Assembly (NCBI GenBank): GCA_026119855.1
Contig: JAOWBW010000190.1
Span: 1,397,662-1,461,661, forward strand
Source of the DNA: Campanula takesimana
Taxonomy: Eukaryota > Streptophyta > Magnoliopsida > Asterales > Campanulaceae
Direction of reading: 5' to 3'
DNA length: 64,000 nt
Positions 33,437 to 44,864 of this stretch are shown one piece after another. The notes beneath the pieces were generated by a model. It made no database searches. It saw only the letters and a list, made by a program, of their open reading frames with translations, and had not been told where the DNA came from. How positions within the stretch are numbered: position 1 is the first letter of the stretch; every line of letters begins with the position of its first letter. The position numbers were made by a program, and so were the translations under genes.

Positions 33437-36013
33437 TCTAACGCCCATCCTTATTCTTGTTAAATTCCTGACTTGCTTGATAAATTCTTGAACGTGCATA
33501 TTATGTGCTAGTTTTACTTGAATTAATTTGTTAACTGCTTTAGAATATTAAGGTGGTTAAATGTCTAGTTTTGACTTTCGGGTCATTTGTGAAAATATGA
33601 CTTTAGGGGCCTTTTTGTTAAAAGTTAAACTTGAGGGGCCTAGTTGTCATTTCTTAAAAGTTGAAAGTATATCTTCAAGATCCTTCTCTGAGAAAGCATT
33701 TCCCCAAATTAGTTTACGTTCTTTCTCTGTGAAGAAAAGCTAGGGTTCAGTTTTACCCTATTCTCGACTCCTCTCGTTTAATTACTCCTTTGTTCTCAAT
33801 TCCGATCCCGGATAAATATTCGTGGCGTTGAATAGAGCGTTTCCTGCCGAACAGAAATAAGTTTGGTTGACTTTGATTTCGAAGTAGGTAAGTTATTAGC
33901 TCCCCCTTGCTTGTAATAACTTGCATATATGTTATTCCTGATACTTGTGATTGTTAATTTTGTGTTTGGGGTGATTTTCGTGATACTTGTAAATCTGGGA
34001 CAAAGGGAGTATAAAAGAAAGACTCTGTAGAAATAAAATTGGAAATAAACTTGAAAATGTTCTGGGCACGTTTAGAGCATGTTTAGAGTGTATTGTTGTA
34101 TGTCTTGAATGTCTTGAGTGTTAATAAGTTATACTCCTACACTTGGGACGGAGAATTCTTAACCTGGGAAAGAATTGAGCATTTGCTGTAAATAGTACCG
34201 AGCGCCCGCTTGGTTATGTACCAAGCGCCCGCTTGGTTATGTACCAAGCGCCCGCTCGCCATAGTGTGCGACCGTACAAGCTATCTGAAGAATTTCCATA
34301 CAAAATGTACTGAAGTAAACGGCCGCCCGGTGCAAAGTGAGCGCCCGCCCGGTTGCCCTGAAAAATAAAAAGCTTGTTTAAAGTTTGTATAAGTTGGAAG
34401 TAACCCCTAGTTAAGGTATATAGCCTTAATATAAGATGTCCTAGCAAGTGTTGTGACACCTTAGGGACATCAGAACTTGGTCTTGAACATGATTACTCAT
34501 TGAATTAAAATGAGAACTTGAATATAAGAGTAAGAACTCTTTTCTATGTCTTGAAAATGCTATGAACAAACACTAATGTGTTAAATGTGTCTTGATACCA
34601 ATGTTTGTGCACCTTAGGGGCATTAGAACAAAGTCTTGGACTTGAACATCCTAAGAATAGGATCAAGAACTTGTAAGAGTAAAATGTATAACTCTTATAC
34701 ATGCTTGAATGTCCAAAGATTGGAATTACAACTTGAAGTATAAGACAATAAAATCTTGTACATGACTTGAACATCCAAAGAATTGGATTAAGACTTGAAT
34801 ATAAGATGATAAAATCTTGTACATGACTTGACACCAATACATGTGTATGGTAAGGAATTTGAAAGTGCTATAAACAAGCACTAACGTGTATGAGAAATGT
34901 TCTTGATATGTATGTGCAAACATTGCATATAGTTGCTTGATAACAATGTGACTTCTTGATTACTTGAAGCATGTTCCTTGATGAGCCAGTCCACTACTTT
35001 TGGATTAGTTCTACTCTTGTAGTTCAAGTAAACATCTACTTGTGCATTCTTGTGTGAGTCCAGCTGGTCCTTGCTTGTTCGGAGGTATATAGGTTCACGC
35101 TTATCGCGAGGCTGGGGCTAAGTTGATAATCGGGGATCTACGTATCTGCGCTTGACCCCTTACTACAGGCCATAGTAAGGGCATAGCTTCCTTTATTAGA
35201 GCAATACGCTTGATAAAAGTGAATGCTAAACCTCTTGAACACCTCGTGAATCTTGATCTAGGGAATGACACTGGTTACCGGGTCTTCTTATATATATTGT
35301 ATAAGCAGTTTCTTGATATTGATCGTGATAAGTCCATAGCAATACAAGCTCCGACAACAATGGTATTCTTGGGAGGGATAAGGAAGGAAGCAATATCCTT
35401 TGTAACGTGATAACTTAGCCTTATGTGCTACTTGATGAGTTGGCTTAGCCTCTCATATACTTGTTACTTGATGATACTTGATACCTGATTACTTGAGTAT
35501 CTACTTGAATTGCATGATAACATGTCATGTAGTTGCATCTAATAGCTTACTGAGATTTATCTCACCCCGTTCATTGTTTATTTGTATTCCTTAGATCAAA
35601 GGAAGGATAGTGCGCAGTGAGGCTCGAGATAGTTGGGAGCTTACTACGCAGGTCGTGATTCTCTTGGGGCTTGTGTCCTTTTACACTTTGGTGAGGACGA
35701 TTTTGTATGGGTTATGTAATCCTTATTTTGGGGTAGACAGACTTGTATAATACTTGTTGTCTTTAGACATCTCTTGATGCCAGCTTATGTGCTAGGCATG
35801 TCTTCTGCTGTATGTAACCAAGTTTGGTTTTAATTTTCTTGTCTAGAACTCTTGTTGTGAGCTATCTTAGCTCCTTACTCTTGAGTATATATATCATGTC
35901 AGTTTGATTCTAGCAGGTATTATTCCTGTTTCTTGTTAGTTTCTTGATTCTTGTTAGTTACGCGCACCAGGTTCGAGGTTTCATTAGGGAATCCCGGGAC
36001 TTGGGGCGTGTCA
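33437..36013 (+). repeat. 3' LTR of the plus-strand Tekay element
   Basis: 2577 bp, ending GGGGCGTGTCA. It carries a local duplication (GCGCCCGCTTGGTTATGTACCAA repeated at 34201-34250) that is single in the 5' LTR. Confidence 0.95.
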
Positions 36014-36018
36014 GTGGT

Positions 36019-36612
36019 AGCCGTTGAGGTTTACTGACACTCCGTTGCCTCTCGATGAGAGTATGGCAGGCAAACAGGGTCTCAGGTGTGATTTGCTGGG
36101 ATTAGATACTGATGCAGGAAGAGGTGTAAAGGGATACGGTGGAGAGGTCGGAAAGATACATAAGATGGTGAGGACAACCATTGTTGATTTCGACAGAGGG
36201 GCTTACGATCAGGACTGCCTGGTTCGGATCGTATGGTATTGCTTCTCTGTGACCCTTTTTCCTAACTGGGGTACTCTCTGTCGTTATTCGTTGCTGGGAG
36301 CCTTGGAGGACTTTGTCCAGGGTGAGCCAGACTTCTAGGGGTGAGGCCGTAACTGTTCGAGGGCTAGCACGTCCTCGTTTGAATGTTTTCAGTTTGCCTT
36401 TGAGGTACTCATTTGTTATTCTCCTTATGATTTCAGACATTATATCTTGTGAAATATATGCCTAATTCGTCCTTGTAATGGAAGGTGTGGGTGTATGAGA
36501 TCTTCAACATTGTTCCCTTTCAATAGAGGGTTAGTGAGGACAAGACCGTTCCCATCATGCTATACTGGGGTAAGGGGAACGGGCAAGAGGCAAGGAGCTC
36601 CAAGAATCGGAG
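36019..36612 (+). pseudogene. Plant mobile domain (PMD)-like frame, part 1
   Basis: The open stretch 36024-36338 reads LRFTDTPLPLDES, CDLLGLDTDAG, IVWYCFSVTLFPNWGT and RYSLLGALEDF. This spacing fits the plant mobile domain, a domain shared by MAIL/MAIN proteins and by several plant transposons. Farther on, in a shifted frame at 36485-36525, VWVYEIFNIVPFQ precedes a TAG; PIMLYWGK follows. The frame is interrupted by the Tekay element on its left and E2 on its right and carries stops and frameshifts. The assignment is from motif memory, not a search. Confidence 0.5.
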
Positions 36613-38129
36613 TGTTGGGTAATTTGGGGGGATATCCGCATCCACTAGCCCATACTAGCAGTCATCAACATGGAGAAAATAATCAACACATGAATAAAGT
36701 AATATGAAAGAGCATAAACACCATGAATTTGTTCACCCGGTTCACCATCCCTATGGCTACATCCAGAGACACCAAGCCAGGATATCACAATAATAATATG
36801 TCGATTGTTACCATTTACACATACACTCACACAGATCTAGTATGGCTACTCTACAATAACAATCTCACCACACATTATTATCTCTCCCCCAAGAATACAC
36901 AAACACAGTCATGGCCGGGTTGTAGGATCGCTCCCCATGGCTCTCCCCGGCCCCCTCTAGGCACTATTTTGTGCTCTCTCTTGATATCCTAACTCTCTCC
37001 TCGTTGACACACAATATTCTGGAGCGACCGTGCTCTATTTTCTCTCCAAAAACAGTAGCTTCTGCCCCGTAGTGCACGGCCGTGTTCTTCCCCATGCGCG
37101 GCCGTGCAGCCCCTGTTCTGCACATTCTCGATTTTCTTCTCCTTTTTTACCTCTCCTTGATCTCCACCAACCCCTCATTTTTTCCTTCCGTCTCCTCAAG
37201 GTTCTAGGACTCTACTCCCAACAATCTCCCACCTGGAGACTAAAACCATAAACGTAGAAATCGTCCCCTTCAAACTCCCACCACGAAGATGATCTCCACC
37301 ACATATTGTGACGCCGTGCACTAAGCTCCTCCATTTTGTTGATGATGAGTCTCCACGAGTCTCCACGCCCTCCTCCTTTCACCATGTTGAGCCTCCATGC
37401 TCCTCCACCATGAGCCTCCACGCCCGAGTAATAAGGCGAGTTGAAACCAAGTGATGCTTCAACCTCTCCGTGTTAGATTCTTCTTGCCTCCCAAAATCAA
37501 CTTATACCCTATTTATTTGCAAGACTAACTTCGCCTTCTCCCTCCTAGATCCACTCCCCTTGCAATGTTCCCCATGAAACTCGAACACACCTTGCTTCTT
37601 GCATTGTCTTCTTGTGGTCTTTTCTCGCTCTCTGTTTGGGCCTTTGTGACTCGTTCTCCTTGTTGGCCAACTATGAGTTGTCACCTCTCCCCCTAACACA
37701 CCGTTCATTGATGTCTCTCCCTTTTACACACCAATAGGCCGGTCTTTACGCCTCTTGCTCCCACCCAAAATGAAATTTGACGTTGTCGGTAGAGTACAAC
37801 ATCCTCCTAACCCCCATCTGTCGTTTGCGAGAAGTCCTTTTCTCACGTGGTAAAACCGGCTTATACCACCCACCTTTGCATCGTCATTACGCAAGTGCCT
37901 GATGCATCTCCTCCTTTCTTTCATATTTTTTCTCCAACCACCTTGACTGCCCCAAGATCCCTTGAACACCTCCTGATCCATCTTGATCTCTGCATCTCCT
38001 AATCCCACCTCGAATCTCTGCAGATCTCTTATGAAACACACGAACTGATTCAGACCGTCGGACCTTCTGCACAATTGTGACCTATTTGGCACTTGCTTCA
38101 ACCATAAACCCTAGGAGCTCTCAGACTTT

Positions 38130-38245
38130 CTCTGCACGTCTTCCACACGAAGAATCTGCACTGCACGAAATCTGCACGTGCGATGCACCAAGACTGCACG
38201 TGCAATGCACGAATTCTGCATGTGCACTGCACGGAAATTTGTGTT
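38130..38245 (-). repeat. GTGCAG-rich degenerate array in E2
   Basis: On the minus strand TGCAGAATTCGTGCATTGCA, CGTGCAG and TTCGTGCAGTGCAG follow one another in the same order as in E1 (9630-9700). Confidence 0.85.
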
Positions 38246-38728
38246 TCTTTTCTTCACCTTGGATCTCCCGAATCTCAAACCAGGGCTCTTGATACCAGTT
38301 GTTGGGGAATTTGGGGGGATCTCTGCATCCACTAGCCCATACTAGCAGTCATCAACATTGAGAAAATAATCAACACATGAATAAAGTAATTTGAAAGAGC
38401 ATAAACACCATGAATTTGTTCACCCGGTTCACCATCCCTATGGCTACATCCGAAGGCACCAAGCCTGGATATCACAATAATAATATGTTGATTGTTACAA
38501 TTTATAGATACACACTCACACAGATCTAGTATGGCTACTCTCCAATAACAATCTCACCACATTATTATCTCTCCCCCAAGAATACACAAACACGGTCATG
38601 GCCGGGTTGTAGGATCGCCCCCGATGGCTCTCCTAGGCCCCCGGCCCCCTACTAGACACTATTTTGTGCTCTCTCTTGACATCCTAACTCTCTCCTCGTT
38701 GACACACAATATTCTGGACGAAATCCCC

Positions 38729-38736
38729 TTTATATA
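38729..38736 (-). promoter_or_regulatory. TATA box of E2 5' LTR
   Basis: TATATAAA on the minus strand in the context CACCTATATAAAGG. It is absent from the 3' LTR owing to a deletion. Confidence 0.7.
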
Positions 38737-39080
38737 GGTGTAGGAGAAGTCATAAATCAATACATGGAAGAAATCTAGTCAAAATAGGAAACTGAGAAAA
38801 ACTGGGTTGTCCCTGGCGTGCACGGATGTGCAGATTTGGCTACTCGGCCGAGCACTATATCTGGAGAGTCGTGCTCTATTTTCTCCCCAAAACAGTAGCT
38901 TCTACCCCGTAGTGCATGGTCGTGCTCTTCCCCATGCGCGGCCGTGCAGCCCTGTTCTGCACATTCTCGATTTTGTTCTCCTTTTTGACCTTTCATTGAT
39001 CTCCACCAACCCCCTATGATTTAGACTCCTTTTCTCCCTCCGTATCCTCAAGGTTTTAGGACTCCACTCCCAACACGGAG

Positions 39081-39415
39081 GACAATCGATGCGAGGGAAT
39101 TAGGGTGTATGATGTCTGGGCCGATGCCCGCAGATATTACACTTTAACCCTGGAGTGAGGCTAACGAGGCGGATGTCGGCTATGCCACGACTGTGACTGC
39201 TTCCCGGGTTGTGTTGGTGGGGGTGTGCCATGTATCTGGGCGAGTGGGTGGCCCATCAGCATAGGGCTGGTGCTGTGCCGTGGGTTCCCTTGGATCCTCT
39301 TCAGTATATGCTGCGTCCTGAGAGGCTACATGGATACTTGACAGGGTTCCTGCAGACTTTTTATGAGGTGGCTCGGCCTATGCGAGGTTTGTGGAGACCA
39401 GGCGTCCTTTATTGA
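39081..39415 (+). pseudogene. PMD-like frame, part 2
   Basis: Continues the frame interrupted at 36612. The region 39209-39415 contains YLGEWVAHQH, then VPLDPLQYML and a stop at 39413, which resembles the RQ..VP..PP stretch found late in plant mobile domains. It is frameshifted and short. Without E2 and the Tekay element, parts 1 and 2 would lie side by side. The end touches the minus-strand gag fragment at 39378. Confidence 0.4.
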
Positions 39416-39990
39416 TGAAGTCTTGTATCTTCCTTTGTAGAGTCTGGCATTTGTCCGTGTCGTGACCCTCACCTTGGTGGTATTGACAAAATTTGTTGGG
39501 TACAAAGGTTTGAAGGGGTGGTAGTTCAGATAGCATGGAAAATTCGCCTAGGGGGCTTAGTTTGCCGATGCTCATTAGCCTCTTGAACATTTGGGTTCTC
39601 GGTATCCCCAAGCTTTGGAAACAGCGGATATAAACTTTTTCGCCGCTGATGGGTTTCAAAAGTGCGGGAGTGGTTGAATCTTTGACTTCGAAATTCATAT
39701 GTCATCTTCCTCCCCTCGCAACGCAAGGGAACCCAATCTGGGACTTCTGTCTGGTGTATTCTCTTCTCACGCTTTGGGAGTTGATGTGGGGTATTCAATA
39801 AGTATCTCTTGAATTGACTGAATGCGAATTCGCACTCCACACCGTGCTGGGACATTTCTCTATTTCTCTGAGGGTCGGCTCGCTTGCTGTTGTGAGGCGA
39901 CTGAGGTATTGTAGTAATCCCGTAGCCGGGTCCTCTCGCTTTTGTAGTGAGGGGATGGCATTGTTGCAATCTCTTGGACTATCTGTGGGT
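39378..39990 (-). pseudogene. Tat-type gypsy gag fragment
   Basis: The minus strand encodes, around 39520-39385, KFCQYHQGEGHDTDKCQTL followed by IQDFINKG, the zinc-knuckle neighbourhood typical of gag in Tat-lineage Ty3/gypsy elements. Upstream residues (FKRLMSIGKLSPL) also fit. The frame is broken several times upstream. It lies downstream of an RT fragment on the same strand, the reverse of the normal gag-pol order. Confidence 0.65.
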
Positions 39991-40887
39991 CATCCTCGAG
40001 TACGCACCACGTGACCCTGTAACCTAATGCTTTCCCTTGGATTGTCCCAAACTTGCATGCGGCTAGGTTGAGGGGAATTCTTTTTTTTTTCTGACCACGT
40101 CAAAGAATCTCTTCAGGTCTTTGAGGTGCTGACCGTAGGACCTTTATAAATGTATTACTATGTCGTTTATGTAGACACTCGTTTCTTCACCTTTTGGGGC
40201 CGCAACTGGTGCACGATAGGTAGCCCCAGTATTTTCCCATTCGAATGGCTCATTAATGTGACAGTAGGTGTCCCATGGGGTGGTGAAAAGGATCCTCTCT
40301 TGTTCTTCGGCTGCCAACGGTAGTTGATTGTATCCCGCGATTCCTTCGACAAATGATTTGGCTTCATGCCTCTGCGTAGCATCTAATAGCGTAGTGAGGT
40401 CGAATGACGAGACACTGTCCCTGGGCCTGGCCTCGACAAGATATCGAAAATCTACAGAATTTCTGACTTTGGACTTTCTGGCAGTGATGATGTTGTACGA
40501 TCATGTCGGATATTCAGTTATCTTTATGAAACCCATTCGGAGTAGCTTCTCGATTTCTTCATTCACTTGCAGTGACCATTCTGGCTTGATGCGGCGTAAC
40601 TTCTGTTTGACCGGCTTAGCATCTGGCGCTATCGGGATTCTGTGCTCTACGATCGAGTTGTCCAGCCTCGGCATGTCTTTATAAGACCATGCGAATACGT
40701 CCACATACTCCTTGAGCAGTTCGACCAACTCTTTTCATTGCACCAGTGAAGAAGCTTCTAATCTGCCTTTCCTTCGGCTCGGCTTCGGCCACCAGATTCA
40801 TACATGTTAGCATAACATGTTCAGAAATTTCCCTTATGTACTCATCATTTAGTGTGTCAGCTTGGGCTCGAGTTTCCTCTTCAATGA
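39991..40887 (-). pseudogene. Tat-type gypsy reverse transcriptase fragment
   Basis: On the minus strand, 40728-40501 reads YVDVFAWSYKDMP, DAKPVKQKLRR and EIEKLLRMGFIK, the N-terminal RT motif of Tat elements. A shifted frame continues with SFVEGIAGYNQL, TPWDTYCHIN, the degenerate SVYINDIVIH in place of YVDD, and HLKDLKRFFDVVRK near 40120-40090. Protease-like and RNase H parts are missing. Stops and frameshifts make it a relic. It directly abuts the LTR-like repeat at 40888. Confidence 0.75.
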
Positions 40888-41531
40888 GAAAAGTAATGAC
40901 ACTCTAGGTACTATGTCCTCACTAGGGTATAGTTCCAGAATAATGTTTTAAGATTGGTGGGTAAAAGTGAGTGTTACACGAACCAACAAAGGGGCGATAG
41001 AGAAGAGGAGTGAGAATAGGAACTAGAGGGTTTTCTGAGAGAGACAAGTATTGTGTGACTTGGTCTCTATAGAAAAAAAGTTTGATATGGAGTGAGATGA
41101 TCCCCTTAAGCTTGCTTCAAATGAATCCCATTGTAGGATATTTATATAGGCAATGAGCGAGGCCATGTGCCTTGCACATCACTCCTTAGTAATGGATCGT
41201 CCCTTGTAAACACAACAACTAGGCCAAGTGTCACCGCGAACTTTATTATTCTAGCCTCCAATCCACTGCGCCTCGGCGATCCTGATTGTTAGAAGAAGAC
41301 TTTCCCTCACCTTGTCTATTCATGGGAAGTACTCAACGAATACCAAATCACAAATTGCGGAAGAAATATAGAAATGTATCTGCGGGACGGAAAAATGTAA
41401 CCGCGAGACAGAGAAATGTAACCGCAGGACAATTTAATCTGCTGAACAACGATGAATCTGTGAGATAAAGGGCAATAGTGGAAAAAGGGTGAATCAGCGA
41501 GATAGAAAGCAACTGCGGAAAAGAGACGGCA
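40888..41531 (-). repeat. LTR-like repeat, right copy (host composite)
   Basis: Paralogue of 16435-17090 from GAGAAAAGTAATGACACTCT to GGAAAAGAGACGGCA. Small indels separate the copies, including an extra GCGAGACAGAGAAATGTAACC unit at about 41402-41422. On its left it passes directly into RT-like sequence, so the primer-binding site and gag start are missing at this junction. Confidence 0.6.
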
Positions 41532-41749
41532 CGTATCGGACACGTGTTCGCTACATTTGCGGATATACGTATCCCATAAACACGAACAACAAACTAACAT
41601 TACATAATGAAATAGCAAAAAAAAAACAAAAAGCAATTCTACACAACTCCCCTTTGATAATAAAAAAACCACAAAAACAAAAGATTTTTGAAGAAAAAGA
41701 AAGCAACTATTTCAATATTTGATTGTATGGTGTCGCAACACAAGAGGTG

Positions 41750-42640
41750 AAAAAAAAGTAAAAAAGTAAAGAGATGGAAGAATTAAAACTTGTAGAAGCC
41801 AAGATATTTGAAAGAAGAAATAAATGTGAAGGCAAAGAAATCACATTTGGGATGAAAAGTATAAAATAAATAAACATTGATAAAGAAATAAAAAATAGCT
41901 AAAACATAAAAATAAAAAATAGTAAGAAATAAAAATAGAAGCAAATAAACGAAAAGTAAAGAAAAAAATAAATAGATGGTAAATAAAAAGATAAAAAATT
42001 GGGAAAACATCTATAGATGGTAAATAAAAAGATAAATAAAAATAAAAATAAGAAAACATCTAAAGAATAAAGAAAAAAATTAAAGGAAGTAAAAAACAAA
42101 GTAAACGTCGAGACGTAAAATAAAAATAAATATTGAAAGTCACAAAGGTATTTGAAAGAAGAAACAAGCACGAAGAAAATCAAGATTAAAAGGAAAGCAT
42201 AAACACTTGGAAAGAAATAAACACAATAAACAAGAAAATAAAAATAATAGGAAAATAAAAATAAATCAAAAGTTAAAAATAAAAATAAAATAAATATTAA
42301 AGGAAGTAAAAACAAAATAATGTAAAGAGATGATAAAATAAAATAAAAAATAGTGAAAGCCATAAAGGTATTTGAAAAGAAAGAAACACACCAAAAAAAA
42401 TAAGAAACTCTTCAAAAAATAAAAATAAAAGAAAGTGAAAAAACATAGAAAACAAAATAAAAATAAAGATATGGTAAAATTAAAAAATAAAAATAAAAAT
42501 AAAATAGTGAACGCCAAGAAGATATTGAAAGAAGTAAAGAAAATCAAGAAAAATAGGGAAACAAAAAAATTGAACAGAAAGAAAGACATAATAATAAATA
42601 AAATAAACAAATACCTAAAAACAAAAATATTTAAAAATAA
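41750..42640. repeat. A-rich degenerate repeat block
   Basis: Runs of AAATAAAAATAAA are punctuated by a recurring phrase GAAAGCCAAGATATTTGAAAGAAGAAATAAG..GAAGAAAATCAAGA at about 41795, 42133, 42354 and 42506. The same phrase appears at 3960-4040, 45985-46030 and 55960-56040. ORFs here are low-complexity translations and not genes. Confidence 0.75.
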
Positions 42641-42987
42641 AAAATAGAATAATAAACGAAATAATTATAAAATCTAAAGCAAATAATTGAAAACTAAACC
42701 AAACCCTATCAATCATGTGAGTTTTCACAATGCATTTAGTAACCTCATAATGCCACATCGCAAGAAATAATGATTCATCCCTCAATCTACCATATTGAAT
42801 CAAAAGAATTTATGCACACATGATGGAATCACTAACCTTTGGGATTCACCGGCTCGCTTCTTCATATTGTTCGAAAACATTGCGTTTCTACCTTGGTTAT
42901 ACCACTTTTTAGGTCAGCATTACTTCAACATGAAGCTCAAATCTTTTTAAAAAAGTACTATCTAAAATAAGAAAGTAAAAAAACAAG

Positions 42988-43095
42988 AGTTACCTAAATT
43001 GCGTTCGGATGTGTTACAATGCACATAACCCAAGCACCTCAAAGACTTGGAAAATTTTCATCCTTTGATTTCCACAAGGCAGACAAGCACTTAAA
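42988..43095 (-). other. Exon-like cassette, copy 2
   Basis: See 13131-13275. Minus strand TTTTCCAAGTCTTTGAGGTG...CGAACGCAATTTAG then GTAACT. Confidence 0.4.
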
Positions 43096-43757
43096 CTTCT
43101 AATGACAAAAGTACGAGAAAAAAAATTGCTTTAATGGAAAAAGTTCGACCAATTAATAATCCAAATTAATGAAGATGTGCGATTAAGATATTGAGAAACA
43201 CAAATTGAAATTCACATCTATAGATTCAAAGAGAGAATATAAATAATTATAGGTAGCCGTCTTAAAGCAGCTTAACACCATTCTTCTAGGTCCAACATTA
43301 ATCAAATATCACTTATAAAATCGAGCATACCTGAATCACGCACAAAAAATCCGGACTTATTTCTTGACTCTGACTTGACTTCTTGACTCTGACTTGACTG
43401 GGCTGCATAAACAAGTAAATTAATTTATATCTATTTATAAATGACGGTAAAAGATTATTAATAAATACTAAGCATACCAACTAATACAAATAATGAGCTA
43501 CAACATCAGCTATCAACCGAGGGTCATTTGGAGAATTTTGGTAATATGAAGCAACATAGAGAAACATATATAAGAGGTCCATGATACGTACAAAAACAAT
43601 TCGCTGTCTTTACAACAAGAGAAAACAGGAGCGAGGCTAACATAGATCACACTCACTAGGGGGAGGTAACCTGTTTGCATCAAAAAGAGCATGTCATAAT
43701 ACATGGGTTTGGAGTGTAAAAGAGCAGCAAAATCCTACCATTTAAGTAGCAAGCATG

Positions 43758-43838
43758 CGTGGTAAATCCAAGCCTCACACTCTGTGAGGTCTGGGGTTCG
43801 ATCCCTCTCCTCTGGCTTGGGACATCGTCAAAAACAAA
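43758..43838 (+). mobile_element. Short tRNA-derived SINE
   Basis: About 81 bp with a canonical Pol III B box GGTTCGATCCC (about 43796-43806) and a plausible but weak A box (GTGGTAAATCCAAG) near its start. It is flanked by a 14-bp TSD with one mismatch: AAGTAGCAAGCATG (43744-43757) and AAGTAGCTAGCATG (43839-43852). It ends in an A-rich stretch. The unequal flanks and the absence of a cloverleaf argue against a real tRNA gene. Confidence 0.7.
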
Positions 43839-44467
43839 AAGTAGCTAGCATGCAGGTATATGTGTGAATCAAAATAGACAAGACAGCCCACAAAAAAAAA
43901 AAAAAAAAAAAAAAACACTTAAATATAAACCACTCAAAGATGCATAATTAAGGTTGCAATGTGAGCATTCTATTTACTCCATAAGTTAATGGCCAAGATG
44001 GAAATGTAAATATATCATGATCGAAAAAGGAGAATCTAGGAAAACAGAGTACCTAGCTTCGATTTTAAATGGAAATAGGGTGCATGGAAAATAGATATCA
44101 GAGTAAAAAATATACTTAATCTTGGACCCATAACTGCACACACTAGTTTAATAATTGTTGTTGGTTAGTACATCAGTTACAAATATGCATTCCTTGTGAA
44201 AAATTCCTATCTGGATCATAATAAGACCCTTGAACGAAGGGATCAGTAATCGACAAATCAGCGCAAAGGAAACCTAGAATATCAAAATTGTGCTTGCAAA
44301 TTTATGGAAAGGTTAAATTCAATCGTCAAGTCCAACTAGCAAAAGCTGTCAACTTATACCAAAAACAGGGGAAGACCTTTTACTCACCCAGATTACCCGA
44401 ACACAAACACAGTCAACAAAAAGAAGTTAACCTTCTTCTTTTCACTATTCATCATAAGTATTTAATA

Positions 44468-44719
44468 CTCCCTCTGTCTCAAAATGGTCTTCCAAATTTT
44501 TCGGCCCTTACTACGAATGAACTTGGAGCAATGATTTTAGGTTGACTTAACTATCCTAATGAAAAATCTAAAAAATTTCATTGATAGTATTGCTGATGGT
44601 GTATCAATAACAAGTTTTGGACTTGCATTAGCATTATTTAATCAACCTAAAATTATTGCTCAAAGTTCATTCATAACAACGGCAAAAAAAGTAGGAAGAT
44701 CATTTTTGGACGGAGGGAG
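44468..44719. mobile_element. Stowaway MITE
   Basis: 252 bp, CTCCCTCTGTCTC...GGACGGAGGGAG, TA flanks at 44466-44467 and 44720-44721. The left intron copy has the empty site near 13855-13866 (TTTGATAATAAGGATTAG). Confidence 0.88.
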
Positions 44720-44864
44720 TAATAGGATTAGATAAGCTCATAAGTACCGGAATAATGTCTTCAGTGCCTTTTGTAGACACCTGACTTTGCGCTCCAATTT
44801 ACATGGCAGCTTTAACGATAAAGAGTGTCCTGTACATCATAGCACTATAAAACAAAGAGGAAGT

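Larger units (their letters stand above)
26328..36013 (+). mobile_element. Nearly full-length Tekay/Del chromovirus retrotransposon
   Basis: 9686 bp. The flanks are GTGAT (26323-26327) and GTGGT (36014-36018), a TSD with one mismatch. The 5' LTR is 26328-28860 (2533 bp) and the 3' LTR 33437-36013 (2577 bp, first dinucleotide TC instead of TG). The primer-binding site TGGTATCGGAGC (28863-28874) differs by one base from the initiator tRNA-Met complement. The polypurine tract AAGGAGGGGAGGA (33424-33436) abuts the 3' LTR. The order gag-PR-RT-RH-IN-chromodomain is complete. Two frameshifts and two in-frame stops make it non-autonomous now. The LTRs differ by several small indels, so it is not a very recent insertion. 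Confidence 0.96.
36613..39075 (-). mobile_element. TRIM/LARD-like non-autonomous LTR retrotransposon (E2)
   Basis: 2463 bp with a perfect TSD CGGAG (36608-36612 and 39076-39080). Minus-strand order: 5' LTR 39075-38300 (776 bp, TGTTGGG...CCCAACA), primer-binding site TGGTATCAAGAGC at 38297-38285, interior 38299-37224, polypurine tract CCAGGTGGGAGAT next to the 3' LTR 37223-36613 (611 bp). There is no gag or pol; a 125-codon minus-strand ORF at 37724-38101 resembles nothing I know. The interior carries a GTGCAG-type array. The 3' LTR has lost about 175 bp including the TATA box. Confidence 0.92.

Noticed and set aside
37724..38101. 125-codon minus-strand ORF in E2
   Set aside because: It has no gag-like motif and no counterpart in E1. 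Length is compatible with chance in GC-moderate sequence.
16435..41531. One simple 25-kb LTR element with nested insertions
   Set aside because: The end repeats match, but no TSD is found outside them, RT and gag are in the wrong order, and the right LTR borders RT directly. I therefore describe it as a composite rather than a single element.
41783..42610. Several ORFs of 72-154 codons rich in F, L, Y on the minus strand
   Set aside because: They are translations of A-rich low-complexity repeats; not membrane proteins.
43740..43840. Genuine tRNA gene
   Set aside because: Only the B box is good. No cloverleaf with matching acceptor stems can be built and there is a flanking 14-bp duplication, so a SINE explains it better.
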